Assembly: GCF_022024235.1 (NCBI RefSeq)
Contig: NZ_CP091800.1
Coordinates: forward strand, 796,001-860,000
Reading direction: 5' to 3'
Origin: Segatella baroniae B14
GTDB taxonomy: Bacteria > Bacteroidota > Bacteroidia > Bacteroidales > Bacteroidaceae
Length of the DNA: 64,000 nucleotides
This document shows, in pieces, positions 27,681 through 36,486 of this stretch. Below the pieces are notes generated by a model. That model was given only the letters and a program-made list of their open reading frames with translations, was not told where the DNA came from and did not search any database. Positions within the stretch are counted from its first letter, which is position 1; each line of letters opens with the position of its first letter. Made by a program: the position numbers and the translations under genes.

Positions 27681-29051
27681 ATGAATACGAAACTGAAAAG
27701 TATATTGGCATTTACAGGCATGATGATGATTCTGCCTGTAAATGCCCAACAAATCATTGTTGAGACAGCAGATACCACAATAACAAGCAATCATTTGTTT
27801 ACAACACCTAATGGCGAATACACCCAATTAGCCTTCAATGCAAAGGGAGTGGCTACATATAGCTGCAATACCATAAAAGAAAAGGCGAATACAACGCTAA
27901 TACTGCAAGATGGAACCATGTATGTAATGGTGTGTGAACCTAAAAAGACACAAAAACTAAAACTGGAACGTAACAAAACGGGCAAAGTGATAGGAAAACT
28001 GTCTGGGGCTAATGCTGATATGGCAGAACTATTTACCGAATATACAAAATTCTCACCAGTGATGGATTATAATGAGGAGACTAGTCCTGCAGATATCAAG
28101 AAAAAGAGCACAGAAGCTTCAAATAAGCTTGATGAGCAATATAAGCGATTGGTCATTTTGGCTAAAAAACTCAAGAATAAGGAGGATGTTGAGCAAAACT
28201 TGGTAGACATCGAAAAGGCATATCTGAAAAATCGACTCTCGCTCCTTGAAAATGAGGATTACTTAACCCATCGTGACCCAAGAGAAGACAACAGAGTGAT
28301 GCAGCTTGTAGCAGAGATTGACCCTAACGATACTCTGAGCCTCAGCAATGACCTTATAACATCATTTATCTATGCTCATTTCCCAGAACGAATAACGAAG
28401 GATATGTCTGCCGAAAACTACGGCATCGGGTATATCAACACGGTTGACAAGTATGTAACCAACAAGAAGATTCGCGATTTACTCATGGAAGGTATCATCA
28501 ACAATATGTTGGGCACAACCACACCTTTCAATATAGACGCTTTCTGGCAGGTAGCTAAGGAAAAAGTAGACCATTCTATCATCGAACGGTTTCAATATAT
28601 TGTTGATGCCAAGAAAAACACGAAAGCAGGTATGAAATGTCCGGATATCACTTTCTCTGATGCTGAAGGAAACAAACATCACTTGAGTGAATTCAAAGGC
28701 AAATTGGTATATATCGATTTATGGGCTACATGGTGCGGACCATGTGCCATGGAGATTCCTAAACTCGCCAAGCACATAGAGGAATATCAAGGAAACAACA
28801 AGGTTGAATTTATCAGCATCAGTCTTGATGAAAACATGAAGGCATGGAAAAACAGAATTGCCAAAGAGAAACTTCAATGGCCACAATTCATAGCCAATGC
28901 TGAAGAAAATAAGATGATATCAAAAACATTCGGTGTAATGTCAATACCACGCTTTCTACTCATCAATGCCGATGGAACAATAAACGATGCAGATGCGTTC
29001 AGACCATCAGACGAAAAATTCAAAGAAAAACTCGATGCTGCTCTCCAATAG
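27681..29051 (+). CDS. TlpA-like thioredoxin-fold protein
   Basis: The 456-aa protein has a signal peptide (about 1-22), a variable N-terminal and helical middle region (about 25-310), and a C-terminal thioredoxin domain (about 313-456). The active site is WATWCGPC (Cys352 and Cys355), and the cis-proline lies in MSIPRF. It has only short similarity to its neighbour outside the thioredoxin domain, so the two are probably not a recent duplication. Two periplasmic redox proteins in one SusCD operon suggest that the imported substrate, or the receptor itself, needs thiol-disulfide chemistry. Confidence 0.9.
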   Translation: MNTKLKSILAFTGMMMILPVNAQQIIVETADTTITSNHLFTTPNGEYTQLAFNAKGVATYSCNTIKEKANTTLILQDGTMYVMVCEPKKTQKLKLERNKTGKVIGKLSGANADMAELFTEYTKFSPVMDYNEETSPADIKKKSTEASNKLDEQYKRLVILAKKLKNKEDVEQNLVDIEKAYLKNRLSLLENEDYLTHRDPREDNRVMQLVAEIDPNDTLSLSNDLITSFIYAHFPERITKDMSAENYGIGYINTVDKYVTNKKIRDLLMEGIINNMLGTTTPFNIDAFWQVAKEKVDHSIIERFQYIVDAKKNTKAGMKCPDITFSDAEGNKHHLSEFKGKLVYIDLWATWCGPCAMEIPKLAKHIEEYQGNNKVEFISISLDENMKAWKNRIAKEKLQWPQFIANAEENKMISKTFGVMSIPRFLLINADGTINDADAFRPSDEKFKEKLDAALQ

Positions 29052-29059
29052 TGCTAGAA

Positions 29060-29233
29060 ATGAAGAAGATCTTTAATATTCCAACATATATATTATATAT
29101 ATTCGTAGTAATTTTGATTATAAGTGCAAACAACAACAAATTTATGTCAACACCCTATATTCTTGAAATGGGTGTAGGATTTTTAATTATTGTTTTAATG
29201 TTTGTGAAACTATTACGTGATATGAATAAATAA
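29060..29233 (+). CDS. Small two-helix membrane protein
   Basis: The 57-aa product from the ATG at 29060 has two hydrophobic segments, about 7-24 and 32-50. A GTG three codons earlier (29051) overlaps the last base of the preceding stop codon and could be the start instead. I do not recognise the family. It sits between the TlpA genes and an ABC transporter, all in the same direction, so it may be a small partner of the permease. Its short length makes the call less certain. Confidence 0.55.
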   Translation: MKKIFNIPTYILYIFVVILIISANNNKFMSTPYILEMGVGFLIIVLMFVKLLRDMNK

Positions 29234-29333
29234 TAAGACTTCTTTTATCGCTAAAAGATACCATAATATGAATCGTGATAGCAATTATACAGTTTCTCAT
29301 TATCTGCTATATTATATTTGAATATTGAATAAT

Positions 29334-30269
29334 ATGGTTAACTATTTACAGTTACATGTAAAGATACTATCGAGATTATGCCAAGCTGTTGGCATAATCT
29401 CGATTTTAATATTTTTTTTGCTAGCGATTTTTCTATATGTTGTCTCAAAACTATCTCCAATAGAAATAATCGCTATAGCATTTTCACTAATATTGAGTTT
29501 ACATATTAAACGAGGGGATAAAAGAATTGTAAAAGAAATATATAGGAAAAAAACAAAATGGTTATTTTGCATAGATTACCTTATCATCTTAATACCATTT
29601 TCTATCATTTGTATTTTAAAAGATTCCCTACTAACTGCTATATTATGCTTATTACTTGCTTTTATCCCTTCATTCTTTCCTAATTGGCATATTCATCTAA
29701 AGTTATTTACACACCCTTTACTTTTAAAAGGAAGCTATGAATATCAAAATAGCTTAAGAATATTAATCGTACCATACATTCTATGTATATGTGCTTCTTT
29801 TATAGGTTTAATCTACGAAAATAATAAGATCTTTCTGGTAAGTGTTCTGACATTTATATACTTACTGGGAATCACTTTATTTCAGAAACCAGAAAAACAA
29901 CACTTACTTTTGTACAAATCTGCTAATAGAATTATATTCAATAAACTAAAATATTCTGTAGGAAATAGTATAGTATTGTTATTTCCATTTCTTATTATAT
30001 CCTTATTTTATCAACCTAATTATTTCTTTTCATGTATTATACTCCTATTGATATCCATTATTTTCCTCTTTGAAGCAAATTGTCTAAGATATATATACAT
30101 AGGAAATGATTTCATTTCAATTATTCTTCTTACCACTTTATTTTCAGTGAATGTAGCTGCACTAAAATACTTATCTATAATAGTGATCTCATGCATAATA
30201 TCACTCATATTTATCAAATATATCCAATTAAAATATAAAGATTTTTATGATAGAGTTGAAACACATTAA
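29334..30269 (+). CDS. Polytopic membrane protein, probable permease of an ABC exporter
   Basis: The protein has about 311 aa from the ATG at 29334; an upstream TTG at 29325 is a weaker option. It is very hydrophobic, with about 8-10 predicted membrane segments and short basic loops, and no recognisable catalytic motif. The gene overlaps the next one, an ABC ATPase, by 23 bp, which is strong evidence that the two form one ABC transporter. The base composition is markedly A+T-rich compared with the SusCD genes, so this pair may have joined the operon later. Confidence 0.75.
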   Translation: MVNYLQLHVKILSRLCQAVGIISILIFFLLAIFLYVVSKLSPIEIIAIAFSLILSLHIKRGDKRIVKEIYRKKTKWLFCIDYLIILIPFSIICILKDSLLTAILCLLLAFIPSFFPNWHIHLKLFTHPLLLKGSYEYQNSLRILIVPYILCICASFIGLIYENNKIFLVSVLTFIYLLGITLFQKPEKQHLLLYKSANRIIFNKLKYSVGNSIVLLFPFLIISLFYQPNYFFSCIILLLISIIFLFEANCLRYIYIGNDFISIILLTTLFSVNVAALKYLSIIVISCIISLIFIKYIQLKYKDFYDRVETH

Positions 30270-30909
30270 GAAAAAATACGATACCTCATATGTTATCGAA
30301 GATATTTCGTTAACATTAGAACCTGGAAAAATTTATGGCTTTATGGGCGAAAACGGAGCTGGGAAAAGTACTCTCTTTCGATGTTTATCTGGTCTCGAAA
30401 AATACGAAGGAGAAATTATAATTCCTTCCAGCACAGACATCGGATTTCTCTCTGACACTTTATATTTTTATCCACTAATTACTGGCAATGAATTTGTAAA
30501 ATTTTGCCTGGAAGCTGGAAAAATAAAATATACCCAGCAAGATATAGACCATCTGAACCAGATTTTCAAATTACCGTTAAATCGTTTTCCTACAAAATAT
30601 TCTTTGGGTATGAAAAAACGACTCATGCTTATGATCATGATGCTAAGAGATAGCAATCTATATATTTTAGATGAACCTTTTAATGGCTTAGATTTAACAG
30701 GTGTAGTTGTCTTGAAAAAATGGTTGAAAAAAATAGGTGCTCAGCAAAAAACAGTTGTCTTATCCTCTCATATCATATCATCGCTAACTGATATTTGCGA
30801 TGTCATTTTTTATATTCACAACGGAAAAATCATAAAAACCTACTCCGGAAATATTTCTCCTGATCAAATTGAAAAGGATTTGCTAGAACAAGTGAATGTG
30901 ATCATATAA
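30247..30909 (+). CDS. ABC transporter ATP-binding protein
   Basis: The 220-aa ATPase has Walker A GENGAGKST (34-42), a short signature YSLGMKKRL (118-126), Walker B LYILDEP (138-144) and an H-loop in VVLSSHIIS. The signature lacks the usual SGGQ and reads SLGM, as in several ABC-2 type export ATPases. It overlaps the permease gene by 23 bp. Cargo is unknown; export of a peptide or self-protection are both possible. Confidence 0.92.
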   Translation: MIELKHIKKKYDTSYVIEDISLTLEPGKIYGFMGENGAGKSTLFRCLSGLEKYEGEIIIPSSTDIGFLSDTLYFYPLITGNEFVKFCLEAGKIKYTQQDIDHLNQIFKLPLNRFPTKYSLGMKKRLMLMIMMLRDSNLYILDEPFNGLDLTGVVVLKKWLKKIGAQQKTVVLSSHIISSLTDICDVIFYIHNGKIIKTYSGNISPDQIEKDLLEQVNVII

Positions 30910-31010
30910 TTCATGTAATAATGTTAAATTTTGAAGAATGTCAGAAACTCTTATGAACTGCATCTAAAAGCTGACTATTCAAATGAATAAACATATATAT
31001 TAAATTACTG

Positions 31011-31052
31011 TTACAGATAAATACAGCCATTTCTGGCTATATTTATCTGTAA
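31011..31052. terminator. Bidirectional terminator between convergent genes
   Basis: A long hairpin has outer arms ttacagataaata and tatttatctgtaa and an inner agcca/tggct stem. It lies between the end of the ABC ATPase (plus) and the end of the next minus-strand gene. Confidence 0.8.
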
Positions 31053-31064
31053 TGTTTTATATTT

Positions 31065-31478
31065 TCAGCCATCGTATTCATGAATACTTTTAAAACAAGT
31101 TATTCGATGAATCACATATAGTATTACTCCACTAAAAATACAAGCTATAATATCTATCCAATCATATTGCTTTGCTAAAAAACCATCAACGATTTCCCAC
31201 CCTATCAAAAAAACTGTGGCATAAAAAATATTAGTAGGTATACTCCATTTTTCTTTTCGTAAAGCTTGTGTCAAAAATACGATAATGGGAACACCCAAAA
31301 AACTTGTGTAGCAATCAGCTATATGATAATCGTTTATGTGATGAGAATAAACATAAGGGCGATATACATAACTTAATAATACGCACAATATTAAAAGAAG
31401 AAATGCAATGAAACCATAAATTAATTTTAACTTCTTTCGTTTATTCTTTATGTATTGAGTATCTTGTAAAGATTTCAT
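31065..31478 (-). CDS. Small membrane protein, possibly VanZ-like
   Basis: The 137-aa protein has a basic N-terminus followed by four hydrophobic segments (about 20-38, 55-70, 82-98 and 107-125). The third and fourth are joined by EIVDGFLAKQYDWIDIIAC, which resembles the E-x-x-Q/D...D-x-x-D pattern of VanZ-like proteins. The match is by eye only. It stands alone, convergent with the ABC operon and sharing its terminator. Confidence 0.55.
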   Translation of the reverse strand: MKSLQDTQYIKNKRKKLKLIYGFIAFLLLILCVLLSYVYRPYVYSHHINDYHIADCYTSFLGVPIIVFLTQALRKEKWSIPTNIFYATVFLIGWEIVDGFLAKQYDWIDIIACIFSGVILYVIHRITCFKSIHEYDG

Positions 31479-31525
31479 GATATAGTTATTTATTACAAAG
31501 GAATAAAAAAAATTGAAATCTCAAC

Positions 31526-31565
31526 AAAAAATGGTTGTTTTTTTTAAAAAAACAACCATTTTTTT
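31526..31565 (-). terminator. Terminator hairpin after the 31637-32341 lipoprotein gene
   Basis: The arms around atggttg/caaccat are extended by A/T runs to about 19 bp with almost no loop. On the minus strand it follows the lipoprotein stop by about 70 bp. Confidence 0.6.
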
Positions 31566-31636
31566 GTTATCCTCTCATATCATCACTAACTGATATTTGT
31601 CGGATGAACCGAATTTATTCGTTTTCCTTTTACAGT

Positions 31637-32341
31637 TCATTGTTTCTTCGTTATTCTATTTATACCACTTTGATTATTTACGATATTTATTTTGATTGGA
31701 ACAGCAAGAATTTTTTGAGGTATATCCTTAATAGATGTAGTGCGATTTGATAAAAATAATTCCTTATTCATATAAATACCTTTTGCTTCTAAGTCTAATG
31801 ATATGGATTGTACGCTCATATTATACATTCCCAATATTGCGGTCAAATCTGCTGCTAATGTAGTATGGTTTATACACTCTTCTATCTGAGATTTATTCTT
31901 ACACTTATATTCTGGGAGGCATTGCGAAACAATGATGGCAATATCACTAAAATCAGACAGATCACAATGTATGTTGATGTTTTTTTCTTTTGAATACTTG
32001 CTTAAAATAACTTTTAAACATGTATTCATTTCTTGCAAAGTTTCTTTATACCCCCTCTGTCTTTGGGATATTGGAAAAGCTGAAAGGCCCTTGCCCTTTC
32101 TCTTTAAATCATCAATAATATAATTAGTACAATATGGTACAGTTATACTTATTTTATCGTTATCTCCTGTAACAATATAACATTTATTTTCTATTGTATC
32201 TGCTTTCTGAATGAAATAGACACTTTCAGATTCAGTCAGAGCAAGAATATTTACTTTCAAGTCTTTGTTTTTGACACGGGTACAAGAAACAAATGTAAAT
32301 ATCGTAGAGATAAGCATATATAATATATTGAGTTTATTCAT
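31637..32341 (-). CDS. Hypothetical lipoprotein (234 aa)
   Basis: The signal ends in a lipobox at Cys20 (FVSC). The mature part has several Cys residues (in YCTNY, HCDLSD, QCLPEYKCK and EECINH), which may form disulfides. I do not recognise the family. It is one of a run of small exported or lipid-anchored proteins on the minus strand between 31637 and 34355, which are not similar to each other. Confidence 0.65.
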   Translation of the reverse strand: MNKLNILYMLISTIFTFVSCTRVKNKDLKVNILALTESESVYFIQKADTIENKCYIVTGDNDKISITVPYCTNYIIDDLKRKGKGLSAFPISQRQRGYKETLQEMNTCLKVILSKYSKEKNINIHCDLSDFSDIAIIVSQCLPEYKCKNKSQIEECINHTTLAADLTAILGMYNMSVQSISLDLEAKGIYMNKELFLSNRTTSIKDIPQKILAVPIKINIVNNQSGINRITKKQ

Positions 32342-32437
32342 CTTAATTTAAGAATATGTGAAAGTCAAAGAATTTGTTAGACACTATTTTTTTATTATTA
32401 CTGTCCGATAAGATTGGAGCCAATTGATATACTTGGT

Positions 32438-32944
32438 TTACGTGCTTGGTGATCCAAAGCTAATCGTTGGCAATAAAAAATCCAATAGCCATCCTTTGAA
32501 TTCAAGTAAGTTCCCAAACCTGTTTCCATGCACATTACTTGTAAAAAATAAATGCTCTGTATATTCCCCTGTTCTTATTTCTACTTTAATCTTATCTCCT
32601 ACATATTGATAATATACTTTGGACTTACTGTATTTTTCAATTTGATATTTTGGCCAAGAATATAAATTGATTGTATATTGGAAGTTAGATATAAGCATCC
32701 CTTCTTTAGTTGCTTTTGTCATGACAGGTTGCATCTCTCCACCATAAGTAAGGACATATAAGCATCCATTATGTAATTCAAAACCTTCAATAGGGAAGAT
32801 ATACTTGCTTTGTAGGCTCTTCTTATTTATGATTTGAAGTGCAAACCGCTCCGAAATCCATGCTTTATCACCGTTGCCCGCTAATATATTATTAGCGTAA
32901 TTGGCAAATACTATCATGTAAATAATTAGAAATACTTTTCTCAT
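32438..32944 (-). CDS. Hypothetical exported protein (168 aa)
   Basis: An N-terminal hydrophobic segment (about 4-22, ending ILAGNG) looks like an SPI signal peptide. The mature part is rich in Tyr and basic residues, has alternating strand-like patterns, and ends in FLLPTISFGSPST. No known domain is recognised. Gaps of about 100 bp separate it from both neighbours, so cotranscription is uncertain. Confidence 0.6.
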   Translation of the reverse strand: MRKVFLIIYMIVFANYANNILAGNGDKAWISERFALQIINKKSLQSKYIFPIEGFELHNGCLYVLTYGGEMQPVMTKATKEGMLISNFQYTINLYSWPKYQIEKYSKSKVYYQYVGDKIKVEIRTGEYTEHLFFTSNVHGNRFGNLLEFKGWLLDFLLPTISFGSPST

Positions 32945-33066
32945 AATGTTAAACTACTTTATATACCAAAACAAAACTTCTTCTGACTTATATATTCCAG
33001 AACCAGGCTTCCCCTTATTCCAAAGGTCTAAATAGAATACTAAGTATGCTTTTCAACATACCATTT

Positions 33067-33690
33067 CTATCTCAAGATCTTAATATTCATCAGTTTTAAT
33101 TCCTCATTATTCATGCGAACCCATTCATCCCAGTCTTCGTCAAATAATTTTAGCAATGGGCTTGGATGTGTCCTTAATAGTTCTGACAAATAAATCTTTG
33201 CTTTCTTCTCTCCATCGCGCAGATAAATTGCCTTAATCTTATTAATAGCCATATCTTCGTTATACTCTTCATTCAATGAACTGTCACAAACAGCAATTGT
33301 CTTTTCAATGTAATAAGCAGCCGAGTCTTTATTATGTTCCCTTAAGTATTTTGCCGACATAAAGATAAGCCGTAACGGATTATTTGCTTGAAGGGTCAAA
33401 ACTGCATGTTCAGCGTTGGCCATAGCCTCATCCATGTGTCCCAAAGAAAAGAAAATCATGGAACGGTGATGATAACAATGCCTCTTACCGATGTTCGTAG
33501 TATCAATACTAAGTAAGAAGTCTGAAAGTTTCAATGCTCTTTCGAGCATTGTCGTGTCGTTACGCAGAGTCCCCCAAAGGACCATTTTGGCTAAACTATC
33601 ACGAAGGGTATTGAGATTTTCTGTATTCTGTCCTTTGGCACATACTACAATCAATACGAAGACAATTAAAAAATACAATATTTTTTTCAT
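33067..33690 (-). CDS. Exported TPR-like protein (207 aa)
   Basis: A signal peptide (about 1-20, ending CAKGQ) precedes a helical protein with TPR-like pairs, for example HRSMIFFSLGHMDEAMANAE and YIEKTIAVCDSSLNEEY. TPR proteins bind other proteins; no catalytic motif is seen. It belongs to the same run of small secreted proteins. Confidence 0.65.
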   Translation of the reverse strand: MKKILYFLIVFVLIVVCAKGQNTENLNTLRDSLAKMVLWGTLRNDTTMLERALKLSDFLLSIDTTNIGKRHCYHHRSMIFFSLGHMDEAMANAEHAVLTLQANNPLRLIFMSAKYLREHNKDSAAYYIEKTIAVCDSSLNEEYNEDMAINKIKAIYLRDGEKKAKIYLSELLRTHPSPLLKLFDEDWDEWVRMNNEELKLMNIKILR

Positions 33691-33776
33691 AGAAACTTAT
33701 TGGTTTATTATTTAATTCTGAATTTATGATTATATCTTCCCCATACACCAGTGATGAAACCAATGATTGATTGATG

Positions 33777-34355
33777 TCACATATATATTATTTTTTTATT
33801 AATGTTGACGGGAACATGTTCTCCAGGCAGTCCTCTACTTCTATATTTTCCAATGAGCTTATTCCCTAAGAAAGTAAGATATATCAAGTCTGGCTCGTAT
33901 ATTATCTGAGGATAACGTGAATCTTTCAAGCCATATTTCTTGTATATTTTTGGAAAGTATTTCTTTACCTCCTTGCCAAAGCTTTTGTCATCTAATTTGA
34001 AAACGGGGCTCATAGCCAGCGATTGTCTCGGATCCACCGTCCACATCACAAACAAGATGTCCTTACCATGAACTTTGCTTTTAAAATTATATGGACATCT
34101 ATTCCACGAATCATAATCAATCTCATCGGATATTGTATATCGCTTCAGAATGTTGCTGATATCCCGACAATATACTCTTATGACATAGTCCTCGCCTTTA
34201 TGAATGGAATCCAAGGAGTCAACATAAAAAGCCAGTTCCCTTTTCAAATCTTGATTGTCTATCTCCATGTACCTGTCTGTCTCCTTATAGCCTTCATTGT
34301 TACATGAAAGACATAAGAGAGTTATCGATATTAAGAAAAATATAACTTTATACAT
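33777..34355 (-). CDS. Hypothetical lipoprotein (192 aa)
   Basis: A lipobox ends at Cys18 (CLSC). The mature protein has an acidic N-terminal stretch, then a mixed alpha/beta pattern with YDSWNRCPYNFKSKVHGKDI and a basic C-terminus. I do not recognise the family. Upstream on the same strand is a short, decayed exported-protein gene. Confidence 0.6.
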   Translation of the reverse strand: MYKVIFFLISITLLCLSCNNEGYKETDRYMEIDNQDLKRELAFYVDSLDSIHKGEDYVIRVYCRDISNILKRYTISDEIDYDSWNRCPYNFKSKVHGKDILFVMWTVDPRQSLAMSPVFKLDDKSFGKEVKKYFPKIYKKYGLKDSRYPQIIYEPDLIYLTFLGNKLIGKYRSRGLPGEHVPVNINKKIIYM

Positions 34356-34385
34356 TCCTTTAAATTTAAAATATTATGAAAAAAC

Positions 34386-34525
34386 TTACCATTTTTTCTC
34401 TACGGGAAAAGCCTGTCCATTTCCATTTACCGAGACATTGAATATGTGTAAACAATCGTCTGTCCCTCTGCCTTAGTATATGTAAAGACAAATAGCAGTA
34501 TAGATAAAATGGCTTTGTTTTTCAT
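34386..34525 (-). pseudogene. Decayed small exported protein
   Basis: An ATG at 34523-34525 opens a 32-codon frame with a clean signal peptide (MKNKAILSILLFVF, then TKAEGQT) and stops at 34427-34429. In another frame the sequence continues as a protein-like tail (NVSVNGNGQAFPVEKKW) to a stop at 34386-34388. A single frameshift would join the two. The rest of the 628-bp gap (34356-34983) has no gene I can support. Confidence 0.35.
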
Positions 34526-34873
34526 CGGTTTATAATTTTAGTTAGCTATTAAATGGATACTTATAAAACATTTACGTTAATAAGAAATTAAACTTATAAA
34601 GGATATTTTGGTAATATCCAGTATAAAGGCAAAAAGGTACTATGGGGAAGAAAAAATTGGAATTGTGATAGACCAACCGAAAAGTCAAACGCCACGAATC
34701 GGAAGGATATGCGACATGTACAAGGCATATAGCAAAATAGTCTACAGGTATTCCATACTCCAAGATCTTTTACTATTATATCGCAAAGATAAAGTATCAA
34801 AATGAAATTGTCAAGAAAATCGAAGAAAATTTCTGCAGAAAGTGCATTTTTAACATTTCAAGCACTGTAAACA

Positions 34874-34960
34874 CATGGGCGGAGTCAATTAGCCGACAGC
34901 GAAGGCTTGTCTGATGAGTAAGACACCGTCTGAAATGCAAGAAATTAACGGAGGTTTTTG
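34874..34960. other. Unexplained GC-richer noncoding segment
   Basis: Between AT-rich stretches lies a compact segment with several possible short stems (agcc/ggct around 34893-34909, agac/gtct at 34921-34931, cttgt/gcaag around the latter). It lies just past the terminator of the EamA gene on the minus strand. It matches no riboswitch class I can recall. It may be a small RNA or a repeated intergenic element. Confidence 0.25.
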
Positions 34961-34964
34961 TTGG

Positions 34965-34984
34965 GGGGAGATTTCAATCTCCCC
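34965..34984 (-). terminator. Terminator hairpin of the HxlR-EamA operon
   Basis: Arms ggggagatt and aatctcccc overlap the last base of the EamA stop codon. On the minus strand a short pyrimidine/A-rich stretch follows rather than a clean T-run. Confidence 0.55.
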
Positions 34985-35862
34985 TATTTATGTTTCGATC
35001 GCATCGTTTGCAATATCACACTCAGTACAATCAATGCTATTCCGACATAAAAGGAAAAGTTTAATTCGCGACCTTCACCAAAAAATAGGAAGGCGATGAT
35101 GATACTGTATACGGGCTCAAGATTAAAACTTAAGTTCATGGTAAAAGCAGATAAGCCGCGAAGAGACTTGATAACTAATAAATACTCTCCTACTGTACAA
35201 AACAATGCTAAACTTAACAACCACCACAAATTACTTCCTTCTGGTATAACGACAACAGATTGTGTACTTGGAAAGAAATATAGGTAAAGCGGTATGATAG
35301 CCGATAAAATAGTAACACCGCCACTCATCTGATAAAACAATGACGTTCTACCCTTCACTCCCTCACTCTCCTTCTTATTAAGTACACCATAAAGCGAAGC
35401 TACAACCGCTGAGACGGCTCCCACTGCAATACCTGCACGATAACGCGAATCGAAAGAGAAGATAAGTAATAGACCAGCCATGGTGAGCATCGAATAAAAT
35501 AGCTCTGTAACCGATATCTTCTTATGATATACCCATGGTTCTATGATGGCCGTACAAAATCCTACGAGAGAATAACAGATTACACCTATGGAAATATTCG
35601 ACATCTTGATGGATGCATAAAATAATATCCAATGCAGTCCTAATAAAGAACCCACGCCGGCTAATCTGAGTAATTTCGTGGCTGATATCTTTGGGATTCC
35701 TGCAATTACCATGAGAAAAATGGTGGCAAAAGCCATGCGATACCACGCGATGTCAACTTCATTAAGGGTTACCAATTTGCCAAACAAGCCTGTAAAACCA
35801 CCTAATAAAACAGCTAAATGGGCTGAAATATAATATTCAAGTTTGTTTTCTTTTTTCATCAT
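34984..35862 (-). CDS. EamA/DMT superfamily transporter
   Basis: The 292-aa inner-membrane protein has about ten hydrophobic segments arranged as two EamA repeats (about 10-140 and 150-285). The second carries the typical FNLEPVYSIIIAFLFFGEG segment. Family members export amino acids, metabolites or drugs; the substrate here is unknown. It lies 16 bp downstream of the HxlR regulator in the same direction, so the two are cotranscribed and the regulator probably controls it. Confidence 0.9.
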   Translation of the reverse strand: MMKKENKLEYYISAHLAVLLGGFTGLFGKLVTLNEVDIAWYRMAFATIFLMVIAGIPKISATKLLRLAGVGSLLGLHWILFYASIKMSNISIGVICYSLVGFCTAIIEPWVYHKKISVTELFYSMLTMAGLLLIFSFDSRYRAGIAVGAVSAVVASLYGVLNKKESEGVKGRTSLFYQMSGGVTILSAIIPLYLYFFPSTQSVVVIPEGSNLWWLLSLALFCTVGEYLLVIKSLRGLSAFTMNLSFNLEPVYSIIIAFLFFGEGRELNFSFYVGIALIVLSVILQTMRSKHK

Positions 35863-35878
35863 ATTATCGGCACACCTT

Positions 35879-36247
35879 TTATTTTAAGAGATAATTCTTT
35901 CTATTTTCCATAATGTCATTCATATTGTCAAGAGCCCAGCCAATAAGACTATCGATATGAGGCAATAAACTCTTACCTTTATCTGTTAAAGTGTACTCTA
36001 CTCGTGGTGGAACTTCCGGATAAGCTTTACGTAATACCAATCCGTCTGCTTCAAGCGTTTTAAGAGTAGCTGTAAGCATCTTTTGTGAGATATCAGGGAT
36101 ATTGCGCTGCAACTCCTTGAAGCGCTGATTGCCATTGCGCTCCATCGTGAAAAGTACCAATAATGACCATTTATCACCTATGCGTGTCAGCACATTACGG
36201 ATAGGACAATTTGGAAATAACGCATCTCTAACTTCGGTTCTGTTCAT
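35879..36247 (-). CDS. HxlR family transcriptional regulator
   Basis: The 122-aa winged-helix protein has the HxlR pattern: CPIRNVLTRIGDKWSLLVLFTM near the N-terminus, then RFKELQRNIPDISQKMLTATLKTLEADGLV, then the wing RVEYTLTDKGKSL. These are named as landmarks. A conserved Cys14 before the first helix corresponds to the redox-sensing Cys of HypR/YodB-type members, so sensing of thiol stress or quinones is possible. It is divergent from a cupin gene, with two small palindromes in the shared promoter region. Confidence 0.93.
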   Translation of the reverse strand: MNRTEVRDALFPNCPIRNVLTRIGDKWSLLVLFTMERNGNQRFKELQRNIPDISQKMLTATLKTLEADGLVLRKAYPEVPPRVEYTLTDKGKSLLPHIDSLIGWALDNMNDIMENRKNYLLK

Positions 36248-36278
36248 TCCTATATTTTCTTTTTGTTATATTACTGCA

Positions 36279-36300
36279 CAAAAGTAACTATTAAATTACT
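36279..36300 (-). promoter_or_regulatory. Promoter -7 box of the hxlR-type gene with overlapping palindrome
   Basis: TACTTTTG on the minus strand (36279-36286) fits the -7 consensus. AGTAA-N8-TTACT (36283-36300) overlaps it and would block the promoter if bound, as expected for autoregulation. Confidence 0.45.
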
Positions 36301-36367
36301 CAGCAAGAAAGTATATATGTTAAACTATGTAAAACTATGATTGCGTTTCCCTTGTATTCAGACATTA

Positions 36368-36383
36368 GTTACCTTAAAGTAAC
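36368..36383. promoter_or_regulatory. Possible HxlR operator upstream of the cupin gene
   Basis: The palindrome GTTAC-N6-GTAAC lies 46 bp upstream of the cupin -7 box. It shares the gTAAc half-site with the palindrome at 36283-36300. Confidence 0.4.
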
Positions 36384-36405
36384 CGACTTACAAAAGTGTG
36401 CCTAC

Positions 36406-36436
36406 TTGTATAATTTATTGAATCACAATAACTTTG
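36406..36436 (+). promoter_or_regulatory. Bacteroidetes promoter of the cupin gene
   Basis: TTG (36406-36408), 20 bases, then TAACTTTG (36429-36436) matches the -33/-7 consensus, 50 bp before the ATG. Confidence 0.6.
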
Positions 36437-36486
36437 CAACCGAAAATTAGAGTTTAACACATATAACAATTAAAAAGATAAAGAAA

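Noticed and set aside
34572..34805. Overlapping short open frames on both strands in the gap upstream of the lipoprotein run
   Set aside because: None has a start context, signal or recognisable family; the three overlap one another.
34914..34945. ctgatgag ... gaaa, resembling the hammerhead ribozyme core
   Set aside because: The outer segments (cttgt and gcaag) pair with each other, which closes one helix and does not give the three-way hammerhead junction; the extra bases before stem II also do not fit.
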